Origin: Balneolales bacterium
GTDB lineage: Bacteria > Bacteroidota > Rhodothermia > Balneolales > Natronogracilivirgulaceae
Assembly: GCA_007127695.1 (NCBI GenBank)
Contig: SKYW01000099.1
Coordinates: forward strand, 1-7,612
Reading direction: 5' to 3'
DNA: 7,612 bases
Under the pieces are notes generated by a model that was not told the DNA's origin, ran no database searches, and was given only the letters and a program-made list of their open reading frames with translations. Positions within the stretch are counted from its first letter, which is position 1. Each line of letters starts with the position of its first letter. This document shows positions 1-6,572 of the stretch, piece by piece. The position numbers and the translations under genes are program-made.

Positions 1-2262
1 CAGGTGAATCTCGAATACCTGGCCAAAGGTATCTATCTGCGCGATGGTTTTGCGTTCCCGGACACCCTGGTCGGGACTGACTCCCACACCCCCATGGTCA
101 ACGGTATCGGTGTGGTTGGATGGGGTGTCGGCGGGATCGAAGCGGAGGCTGTCATGCTCGGCCAGCCGATTTACATGCTCAATCCGGAGGTTGTGGGACT
201 CAAGCTGACCGGTTCCCTGCCGGAAGGTGCCACCTCGACCGACCTGGTGCTGGCGGTCACTCACCTGCTTCGCAGACACGGTGTAGTGGGCAAGTTTGTG
301 GAAGTCTACGGCGACGGACTGGCCAATCTCACCGTGCCCGACCGTGCCACCATCTCCAACATGTCCCCGGAATTCGGATGCACCGTCACCTTCTTCCCGA
401 TCGACGACCGCACCCTCGACTACATGCGGCTTACGGCACGCGACGAGGACCATGTACAGACCGTAGAGCTGTATACGAAAAACAACATGATGTGGCGGGA
501 AAACGAGGATAAGATCACCTATACCAACCAGTTGGAACTGGATCTGGGGGATGTGGTTCCTGCCATCTCGGGCCCGAAGCGCCCACAGGACAAGATCGTG
601 CTCACCGACGTCAAGGACTCTTTCATCAAGATCATGAAGGATACCTATGCCCGTGATTATATTGAGATGGACGATCGCGAACGCTGGCTGGACGAGGGCG
701 GGCAACCTGCCGACAGCATCACCCAGGATGATCCTGATTTGCGTATCCCCAGTGAAGCCGATGTTGCCGTTGAAACCCAACCAAAAACAGTGGATGGCCT
801 AAAAACCGTTGATGTAAAAACCGGTGATACCGAATTCCTTCTCAGCGACGGTTCAATCGTCATGGCCGCGATAACAAGCTGCACCAACACATCCAACCCC
901 TCCGTGATGCTCGGTGCCGGCCTTGTGGCAAAAAAAGCCGTTGAAAAGGGACTGAACGTCAAGCCCTGGGTCAAGACCAGCCTGGCGCCCGGGTCCAAGG
1001 TGGTCACCACCTACTATGAAAAATCCGAGCTTCTTCCCTACCTTGAAGCGCTTGGTTTCCACGTGGTTGGATATGGCTGCACAACCTGCATCGGCAACAG
1101 CGGCGACCTTCCGCCCCATATCGCCAAAGCGGTTGAGGAGAACGACATGATCGTCTCCTCCGTGCTCTCCGGCAACCGGAACTTCGAGGCACGCATCCAC
1201 CCGAGCATCAAAATGAATTTCCTGGCCTCGCCCATGCTGGTGGTCGCCTATGCCCTGGCCGGACGGGTTGATATCGACATGATCAACGAACCCCTGGGAT
1301 TCGATCCCAATTTTGAACCGGTCTATCTGAAGGACCTCTGGCCCACAGCGAAGGAGATCCGGGAGCTGATGGGAAAGGTCATAGAACCTGAGGACTTCCG
1401 CAGCAACTACGCCACCCTGTTTGAAGGTGATGACGTGTGGAAGGCGCTTGACGCTCCAACCGGACAGGTTTACGAGTGGGATGAGCAGTCAACCTACATC
1501 AAGGAAGCCCCGTTCTTCCAGGATATCACAGATACACCGGATGCGGTTTCGGATATTGAGAACGCCCGGGCGCTGCTGGTTCTTGGTGACTCCATTACTA
1601 CCGACCACATCTCCCCTGCAGGTAAAATTGGCGAGAACACCCCGGCGGGACAGTATCTTATCAGCAAAGGTGTCAAGCCGGTCGATTTCAACTCCTATGG
1701 ATCGCGCCGGGGCAACCATGAGGTGATGATCCGGGGAACGTTTGCGAACGTGAGGATCAAGAATCAGCTGGTGGACAAAGAAGGCGGCTGGACAGTCCAC
1801 CATCCAAGCGGCAAGGAGATGTTTGTTTTTGAAGCCGCGCTGAAATATGCGGAAGAGGGTACTCCGCTCGTCGTTTTGGGCGGCAAGGAGTACGGCAGCG
1901 GATCTTCTCGAGACTGGGCTGCCAAGGGCACCAATCTCCTCGGTATCACAGCGGTCATTGCCGAGAGCTTCGAACGGATTCACCGAAGTAATCTGGTCGG
2001 TATGGGTGTGCTCCCGCTTCGTTTTGAGCCGGGTGAATCGCGGCAGAGCCTTGGACTTTCCGGTGACGAGGTGTTCACCATCAAGGGCATTGCCGATGAT
2101 CTTTCGCCGAACAAGGAGCTTGAGGTGACAGCCGCCAAAAGTGACGGCAGCCAAGTGCGTTTCAAGGCAATTGCCCAGCTCAACTCGGAAGTGGAAATCG
2201 CCTATTACAGGAACGGCGGCATCCTGCAGTATGTGCTGCGGCGATTCCTGAAGGATATGTAA
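1..2262 (+). CDS. acnA: Aconitate hydratase A (AcnA/IRP1-type aconitase), N-terminus cut by window edge
   Basis: This enzyme interconverts citrate and isocitrate through cis-aconitate in the TCA cycle, in the cytoplasm, using a [4Fe-4S] cluster. The frame is open from base 1 (codon CAG), and the opening QVNLEYL matches an internal AcnA stretch, so the GTG at base 4 is not the start. By comparison with E. coli AcnA (about 890 residues, from memory), some 180-200 N-terminal residues lie outside the window. Numbering from base 1, cluster cysteines are C294 (ITSCTNTSNPS) and C360/C363 (GCTTCIGNSG). Substrate and catalytic motifs are GDSITTDHISPAG from residue 529, NSYGSRRGNHEVM from 564 and YGSGSSRDWAAKG from 631, with the catalytic serine and arginine in SSR. 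The swivelling C-terminal domain is complete and ends in YVLRRFLKDM. Between GPKRPQD (191) and C294 there are about 40 more residues than in E. coli AcnA, rich in Asp and Glu. The motif order excludes AcnB and makes a homoaconitase unlikely. The family call is firm. Confidence 0.97.
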   Translation, partial: QVNLEYLAKGIYLRDGFAFPDTLVGTDSHTPMVNGIGVVGWGVGGIEAEAVMLGQPIYMLNPEVVGLKLTGSLPEGATSTDLVLAVTHLLRRHGVVGKFVEVYGDGLANLTVPDRATISNMSPEFGCTVTFFPIDDRTLDYMRLTARDEDHVQTVELYTKNNMMWRENEDKITYTNQLELDLGDVVPAISGPKRPQDKIVLTDVKDSFIKIMKDTYARDYIEMDDRERWLDEGGQPADSITQDDPDLRIPSEADVAVETQPKTVDGLKTVDVKTGDTEFLLSDGSIVMAAITSCTNTSNPSVMLGAGLVAKKAVEKGLNVKPWVKTSLAPGSKVVTTYYEKSELLPYLEALGFHVVGYGCTTCIGNSGDLPPHIAKAVEENDMIVSSVLSGNRNFEARIHPSIKMNFLASPMLVVAYALAGRVDIDMINEPLGFDPNFEPVYLKDLWPTAKEIRELMGKVIEPEDFRSNYATLFEGDDVWKALDAPTGQVYEWDEQSTYIKEAPFFQDITDTPDAVSDIENARALLVLGDSITTDHISPAGKIGENTPAGQYLISKGVKPVDFNSYGSRRGNHEVMIRGTFANVRIKNQLVDKEGGWTVHHPSGKEMFVFEAALKYAEEGTPLVVLGGKEYGSGSSRDWAAKGTNLLGITAVIAESFERIHRSNLVGMGVLPLRFEPGESRQSLGLSGDEVFTIKGIADDLSPNKELEVTAAKSDGSQVRFKAIAQLNSEVEIAYYRNGGILQYVLRRFLKDM

Positions 2263-2303
2263 AATAAAGGCCTGGCAAGTCACACTTGTCAGGCCTTTAT
2301 TTT
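2261..2303. terminator. Bidirectional intrinsic terminator between convergent acnA and trxA
   Basis: Arms 2261-2280 and 2284-2303 form a 20-bp stem around a 3-base loop (CAC). The pairing is complete except for one G-T (G-U in RNA) position in the + strand transcript. The GC-rich core is GGCCTG...CAGGCC. An A-rich run precedes the stem and a T-rich run (TTTATTTTT) follows it, so both strands read as hairpin plus U-tract. The left arm uses the last two bases of the aconitase TAA stop codon. On the other strand the structure lies about 70 bases past the thioredoxin stop. It should therefore end both transcripts and limit antisense read-through. Confidence 0.92.
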
Positions 2304-2316
2304 TACTGGCGCGATG

Positions 2317-2343
2317 GCCTGATCTTCTGTTCCGGCATCAGGC
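2317..2343. repeat. Small inverted repeat downstream of trxA
   Basis: GCCTGAT at 2317-2323 is the reverse complement of ATCAGGC at 2337-2343, giving a 7-bp stem with a 13-base loop. It sits between the thioredoxin stop and the strong terminator. No T-tract follows on either strand, so it is unlikely to terminate alone. It might protect the 3' end of the trxA transcript, but a chance stem of this size is quite possible. Confidence 0.35.
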
Positions 2344-2372
2344 ATGCAGGCCACGGGAATATCGCGATCAGA

Positions 2373-2696
2373 TCAAAGCTGTGCGTCGAGATGCTTCTGC
2401 AGATGCGGCTTCGGCACGGCACCAACGATTTGGTCCACAACCTCACCGTCTTTGAAAATCAGCAGCGAAGGAATGCTGCGAATGCCATATTTCATGGAAA
2501 TCTGGGGGTTGCTGTCCACATCCACCTTGCCCACTTTCACTTTCCCTTCGTAGTCACCGGCAAGTTCTTCCACTACGGGTCCCACCATTCGGCACGGACC
2601 ACACCACTCGGCCCAAAAATCCACAAGTACAGGGGTTTCCGCCTTGAGCACTTCCTGATCGAAGTTGCTGTCCGTTATTTCAACTGCTTTAGCCAT
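2373..2696 (-). CDS. trxA: Thioredoxin (WCGPC active site)
   Basis: This is a cytoplasmic dithiol-disulfide oxidoreductase that keeps protein thiols reduced, is itself recycled by thioredoxin reductase, and donates electrons to enzymes such as ribonucleotide reductase. The 107 residues match the length of classical thioredoxin. The active site is W31-C32-G33-P34-C35. Other family residues are the buried D26, K57, and the cis-proline P76 in [11 protein letters not shown]. There is no signal peptide or membrane anchor, which argues against a periplasmic TlpA/ResA-type protein. The ATG is preceded by an A-run and no Shine-Dalgarno box; the N-terminal [12 protein letters not shown] fits family starts. 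It lies 200 bases past the dnaE stop on the same strand. A terminator shared with the convergent aconitase closes the transcript. The function is secure. The symbol trxA is the usual one, although the genome may carry other thioredoxins. Confidence 0.96.
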   Translation of the reverse strand: MAKAVEITDSNFDQEVLKAETPVLVDFWAEWCGPCRMVGPVVEELAGDYEGKVKVGKVDVDSNPQISMKYGIRSIPSLLIFKDGEVVDQIVGAVPKPHLQKHLDAQL

Positions 2697-2896
2697 AAGA
2701 TCGATTTTTTTGAATTATAGTTGGTTACAATCAATTGGAATGTCCTTGACAAAGATAACAAAGACAGGACAAAATCCATTCGTCGCGTTTATTTGATATG
2801 AATATATATATTTATTTATATACATGCAACAGGATGTCCCCGCAGCAGGTCGCATCACGCCAATAAGTCGTTATAGATTACTGAGGAAAGGGGAAA
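2697..2896. other. Intergenic region between dnaE and trxA with an A/T-only island
   Basis: This stretch of 200 bases has no supportable gene. From 2796 to about 2822 it is almost purely A and T (runs of TATATA and TTTATTTA), in sharp contrast to the GC-rich flanking genes. On the - strand the island lies upstream of the TATCTTTG box, where an UP-like or easily melted promoter element could sit. Three spaced CAAA motifs (CAAAGATA, CAAAGACA, ACAAAAT) occur at 2750-2775. I see no hairpin with a T-tract after the dnaE stop, so read-through from dnaE into trxA remains possible. The only + strand reading frame starting here, at 2798, is 22 codons of low complexity and is not credible. Confidence 0.5.
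2750..2757 (-). promoter_or_regulatory. Possible -7 promoter element (TAnnTTTG) for trxA
   Basis: On the - strand this reads TATCTTTG, an exact match to the Bacteroidota -7 consensus TAnnTTTG as I recall it. It lies 53 bases before the thioredoxin ATG. A TTTG occurs upstream, but only 12 bases away rather than the roughly 19-21 expected for the -33 box, so the pair is imperfect. A nearby TATAAT (- strand, 2714-2719) has no matching -35 and would leave a very short leader. The assignment depends on the organism being from the FCB group. Confidence 0.35.
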
Positions 2897-5800
2897 CTAT
2901 GCTTCCGGACGTCTTTCGATCCACACATTGTTTTTGCCCAGCAACTGTCGTGCCTTTTTGAGAAGGTCATCACTGGGATCAATCACAAACTTGCGCACTT
3001 TCATGCGGATCGGTTTTTCATCACCGCTCTGCACCATCATGTGGACGTTCGTCTGCCCCCGGTTTTTGTCGAACAGCCCGGCCAGCTCTTCGAGTGCCTT
3101 GCTCTCCACATCACCGGTAGCCACACTCAGGCACAGTCTGATAGCACCCTGATTCTTCTCACGAAGATTCTCAATGCGATCGAAGGATCGTGCTATGATT
3201 TTAGGTGTCCCATCGCGCACCGATACATTGCCTTCCACCACGACAATATTGTCCAGTTGCAGCAGGTTCATCGATTTGTCGTAACAGTCGGAAAAGACCA
3301 GCACTTCGTTGCTTCCGTTTTCATCTTCCATGGTCAGGAATGCAATAGGCCGGCCTTTTTTGTCGCGCGTATGCCGGGCAGCGGTGATAATACCGGCGCA
3401 GGTGACCGGGGTACGTTCCTTGAGGTCTCTGAGCCCATCCTCCCCGAGCCCGTGCGTGCAGAAGAGGCTGATGTCGTCGCGGAATTTTTCCAGCGGGTGT
3501 CCACTGAGGAAAAAACCGATCAGCTCCCTCTCCTGCTTAAGCTTTTCCATGTTGGACCATGATCTCACTTCCCTGAGGCGGGGTTCCTGTTCCTGATAGG
3601 AGCCATTGTCATCACCTCCGAACAGGCTTGTCTGATTGCGGCTTTTTTCGTCCTGCATCCGCACTCCGTAGCTGAGCGCATCATCAAGGCTCTCCATGAG
3701 CTGTGCACGGTTTCCATGAAGTTCGTCAAAAGCTCCGGCGGCTATCAGACTTTCCATCATTTTCCGGTTGCAGCTCCGCATATCCACCCGTGAGGTGAAA
3801 TCATAAATACTCTGGAAGGGTCCGTTTTTTCGACGCTCATCCACAAAATACTCCACCGCAGAGGAGCCAACACCCTTGATGGCACTCAATCCGTACTGGA
3901 CCCGGCCATCCTTCGCGGTGAAAAACGCCTCGCCGGAATTGACGTTTGGCGGATCGACGGGCACACCAAGATGGTAACACTCCTCGATGAACTGCGAGAC
4001 CTTCTTGATGTCGTTCATGTTGTGGGTGAGCACCGCGGCCATGTAGGAAGCCGGATAATTGGCCTTGAAGTAGGCCGTATGGTATGCCACCACGGAGTAG
4101 GCCGCCGAGTGCGACTTGTTGAACCCGTATCCGGCAAAATAGGCCATCTTCTCGAACACCTCATTGGCCGTCTTGTCATCCACGCCGCGTTCACGCGCAC
4201 CATCCATGAACGCGACCTTCATTTTGGCCATCTGGTCTTCCTTCTTCTTGCCCATGGCACGCCGGAGTATGTCCGCTTCACCGAGCGTGAATCCACCCAT
4301 CACCTGTGCCACTTTCATGATCTGCTCCTGGTAGACCATGATGCCGTAGGTGGGCTTGAGCACATCCTCCAGCATGGGATGCGGATACAACACTTTTTTG
4401 CGACCGTGCTTGCAGGCGATGTACTCCGGGATGAACTGCATCGGCCCGGGACGATAGAGCGCGTTCATAGCGATCAGGTCATCCATGCTGGTCGGCTTGA
4501 GCTCACGCAGGTACTTGCGCATGCCGTCGGATTCAAACTGGAACGTCCCGACCGTATCGGCCCGCTGATAAAGCTCGTAGGTTTTCTTGTCGTCCAGCGG
4601 GATATCATCCAGGTGGTATTCCTTGTCCCAGCTCTCTTTCACCAGCCGGATGACGGTCTTCAGGATGGACAGCGTTTTGAGGCCCAGAAAGTCCATTTTG
4701 AGCAGGCCGCACATTTCGGAACTGGGACCGTCGTACTGCGTGATGACGTCTTTTTCCTTGGAAAGCGCGACTGGCACGTAATCGTAGACGGTGCCAGGAG
4801 CGATGATCACACCGGCGGCGTGGATACCGGTCTGCCTCGGACAGCCCTCCAGCGTCCGGGCAAAGCTCATCATTTTCCGGACCTGGTTGTCCGGATGCTC
4901 GAAAAGCGAGGTGATCTCCTCGGCGGTTTCCGGATTCATTGCCGGATCCAGTACCTTTTTGAACGTATCCAGTCCCGGCCGCTCGGGGAACAGTTTGGCG
5001 ATGCGGTTGACTTCATTCAGTGGCACACCCAGGACACGGCCTACATCCCGGATCGCCGTTTTGGCTTTCATGGTGCCGTATGTCACGATCTGCGCTACAT
5101 TCTGGCGGCCATACTTCTCGACCACATAATCAATGACCGCCTGTCGGCCGGAGTCATCAAAATCGATGTCGATATCCGGCGGACTCACACGCTCGGGGTT
5201 CAGGAAACGCTCAAAAAGCAGGTCATAGCGCAACGGATCAATGTTGATGATGCCGATGCAATAGGCAACGATACTTCCGGCAGCGGATCCGCGTCCCGGT
5301 CCCACGAACACACCGCGGTTGCGGGCTTCGGTCGTAAAGCCCTCCACGATGAGGAAATATCCTGCAAACCCCATATCCCGGATGATCTTCAGCTCCTGCT
5401 CGATGCGGCTGCTGATCTGCTCCGTAAGTTCATCGTAACGGATCTTTGCTCCCTCATAAGCAAGGTGCCGCAGGTAGTCGTCCATATCCCTGAACGGTTC
5501 CGGCACGTTGAAATGCGGCAGCAGCAGTTCGGAGCTGAGCGTGATGTTTTCGGTTTTATCAACAATCTCCTGGGTATTCTCCAGGGACTCCGGCAGGTCG
5601 CTGAACAGTTCCTTCATCTCGTCGGGAGTCTTCAGGTAGAATTCCGGGTTCAGCCTGTTCTGGTCGTCGGTAAAGCGAAATCGATTGGGATCGTTGATAT
5701 CCGCATTGGTCTGCAAGGCAAGCAGGATGTCGTGCGCTTCGGAGTCCTGCTTTTCTACATAGTGAGAATCGTTTGTTGCGATCATTTTGACGCCATACTC

Positions 5801-6373
5801 ACGGCTCCATCGCACCAATACCTCGTTGCACACATCCTGGTCGCGCAGTCCGTGCCGCTGAAGCTCGATGTAATAATCCTCACCGAACAGATCCAGATAC
5901 CATTCAAACAGCTTTTTCGCCTCCGCCTCCCCTTTTCTGAGGATGGTCTGGTTTATCTCGCTCTGGAGACAGCAGGTGGTGGCGATCAGCCCTTCTGAGT
6001 GTTCGGCCAGTGTCTTTCTGTCGATGCGCGGCTTGTAGTAGAACCCGTCCACATAACCGAGCGAACTCAGCCGGGCCAGGTTGAAATACCCCTTCCGGTT
6101 TTTGGCCAGCAGCACCTGGTGAAACTGCTCGCGGTTTTCCCGGTCGGACATGGTGGTCGGGGTGATGTAAAACTCACAACCGATGATCGGTTTCACACCC
6201 TTTTTTTTCGCCTCGTTCAGGAAAGCGGGCACGCCGAACATATTCCCGTGATCGGTTATGGCGATCCCGGACATACCCTGCTCTGCCGTTTTGGCAATCA
6301 TCCCCGATATGGCGGCGGCCCCATCAAGCAGGCTGAACTGGGAGTGGCAATGCAGGTGTGAAAACTGGCACAT
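2897..6373 (-). CDS. dnaE: DNA polymerase III alpha subunit (DnaE, replicative polymerase)
   Basis: This is the catalytic subunit of the chromosomal replicase, extending DNA 5' to 3' within the holoenzyme. Its 1158 residues are close to E. coli DnaE (1160). The N-terminal PHP domain (about 1-280) has HLHCH (H8, H10), D17, TDHGN (D40, H41), GCEFY (E66) and NDSHYV, so its metal site looks intact. The polymerase core has GPGRGSAAGS (358-367), PDIDIDF with catalytic D400 and D402, and MDFLGL with D561, matching E. coli D401, D403 and D555. Helix-hairpin-helix sequence (IKGVG) begins near 832. The clamp-binding motif QTSLFG is at 914-919. An OB-fold starts near 989 (PVTCAGIITAARHTRDKKGRP). A C-terminal domain follows, ending WIERRPEA. 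The ATG is chosen because PHP motif I follows within six residues; no Shine-Dalgarno box is visible. The polymerase residues before the HhH and OB modules mark a DnaE rather than a PolC. The gene is uninterrupted, with no intein or frameshift. Confidence 0.98.
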   Translation of the reverse strand: MCQFSHLHCHSQFSLLDGAAAISGMIAKTAEQGMSGIAITDHGNMFGVPAFLNEAKKKGVKPIIGCEFYITPTTMSDRENREQFHQVLLAKNRKGYFNLARLSSLGYVDGFYYKPRIDRKTLAEHSEGLIATTCCLQSEINQTILRKGEAEAKKLFEWYLDLFGEDYYIELQRHGLRDQDVCNEVLVRWSREYGVKMIATNDSHYVEKQDSEAHDILLALQTNADINDPNRFRFTDDQNRLNPEFYLKTPDEMKELFSDLPESLENTQEIVDKTENITLSSELLLPHFNVPEPFRDMDDYLRHLAYEGAKIRYDELTEQISSRIEQELKIIRDMGFAGYFLIVEGFTTEARNRGVFVGPGRGSAAGSIVAYCIGIINIDPLRYDLLFERFLNPERVSPPDIDIDFDDSGRQAVIDYVVEKYGRQNVAQIVTYGTMKAKTAIRDVGRVLGVPLNEVNRIAKLFPERPGLDTFKKVLDPAMNPETAEEITSLFEHPDNQVRKMMSFARTLEGCPRQTGIHAAGVIIAPGTVYDYVPVALSKEKDVITQYDGPSSEMCGLLKMDFLGLKTLSILKTVIRLVKESWDKEYHLDDIPLDDKKTYELYQRADTVGTFQFESDGMRKYLRELKPTSMDDLIAMNALYRPGPMQFIPEYIACKHGRKKVLYPHPMLEDVLKPTYGIMVYQEQIMKVAQVMGGFTLGEADILRRAMGKKKEDQMAKMKVAFMDGARERGVDDKTANEVFEKMAYFAGYGFNKSHSAAYSVVAYHTAYFKANYPASYMAAVLTHNMNDIKKVSQFIEECYHLGVPVDPPNVNSGEAFFTAKDGRVQYGLSAIKGVGSSAVEYFVDERRKNGPFQSIYDFTSRVDMRSCNRKMMESLIAAGAFDELHGNRAQLMESLDDALSYGVRMQDEKSRNQTSLFGGDDNGSYQEQEPRLREVRSWSNMEKLKQERELIGFFLSGHPLEKFRDDISLFCTHGLGEDGLRDLKERTPVTCAGIITAARHTRDKKGRPIAFLTMEDENGSNEVLVFSDCYDKSMNLLQLDNIVVVEGNVSVRDGTPKIIARSFDRIENLREKNQGAIRLCLSVATGDVESKALEELAGLFDKNRGQTNVHMMVQSGDEKPIRMKVRKFVIDPSDDLLKKARQLLGKNNVWIERRPEA

Positions 6374-6572
6374 AAAAGGTCCGGAATTGGGTTGAAAATC
6401 AAAAACTACTCATAAATAATAACACATTCATTCTTGACTTTTTGTGACTGCCTTTTTCCGGGCGACAGGATATGTCGGAGGCAGAAAATGGATTGCATGG
6501 TCACAATTCATTCGCGGGTGCATGCATCATTCGCGGGTCCATGCAGATCGACCACAGGATCAAGCATAATAA
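6374..6572. other. Intergenic region between SDR gene and dnaE
   Basis: This is a 199-base stretch without a credible gene. The 50-60 bases next to dnaE are A/T-rich and probably contain its promoter and leader, but I cannot fix a -7/-33 pair: TAGTTTTTG (- strand, near 6402-6410) has one base too many for TAnnTTTG. The half nearer the SDR gene holds the 19-bp tandem repeat and its inverted arms. I see no intrinsic terminator with a clear T-tract after the SDR stop. The + strand frames beginning in this region run into the antisense of the SDR gene and lack any family resemblance. Confidence 0.5.
6494..6545. repeat. 19-bp direct tandem repeat (two copies) framed by inverted TGCATGG/CCATGCA arms
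   Basis: TCATTCGCGGGTGCATGCA (6508-6526) is followed immediately by TCATTCGCGGGTCCATGCA (6527-6545). The two copies abut with no spacer and differ at one base. The first copy ends in the perfect 8-bp palindrome TGCATGCA (6519-6526). The end of the second copy, CCATGCA (6539-6545), is the reverse complement of TGCATGG at 6494-6500, so the block can also fold as a 7-bp stem with a 38-base loop. It lies 28 bases past the SDR stop and roughly 130 bases upstream of dnaE. It could be a regulator-binding site, a 3'-end structure of the SDR transcript or a small repeat expansion. The repeat itself is certain; its function is unknown. Confidence 0.85.

Noticed and set aside
1489..2283. A 264-codon open frame on the - strand, antisense to aconitase
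   Set aside because: It lies across conserved aconitase catalytic motifs, runs through the terminator and shows no recognisable domain.
2286..2720. A 144-codon open frame on the + strand over trxA
   Set aside because: It is the antisense shadow of thioredoxin, whose WCGPC motif and full length are clear.
2821..2860. Possible dnaE terminator around the GC-rich patch after the A/T island
   Set aside because: I could not build a stable stem with a T-tract there; apparent matches are mirror-type or very short.
2798..2866. A 22-codon frame (MNIYIYLYTCNRMSPQQVASRQ... type) on the + strand in the dnaE-trxA gap
   Set aside because: Its first half is simply the A/T repeat island, there is no ribosome-binding site, and it is too short to support without conservation data.
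3971..5998. A 675-codon open frame on the + strand, antisense to dnaE
   Set aside because: It mirrors dnaE exactly, its predicted protein has biased His/Val/Leu/Arg composition with no family motif, and dnaE is unquestionably the real gene. Long antisense frames are common opposite GC-rich genes.
6508..6545. Start of a CRISPR array or a transposon end
   Set aside because: There are only two copies, no spacers between them, no cas or transposase gene nearby and no target-site duplication.
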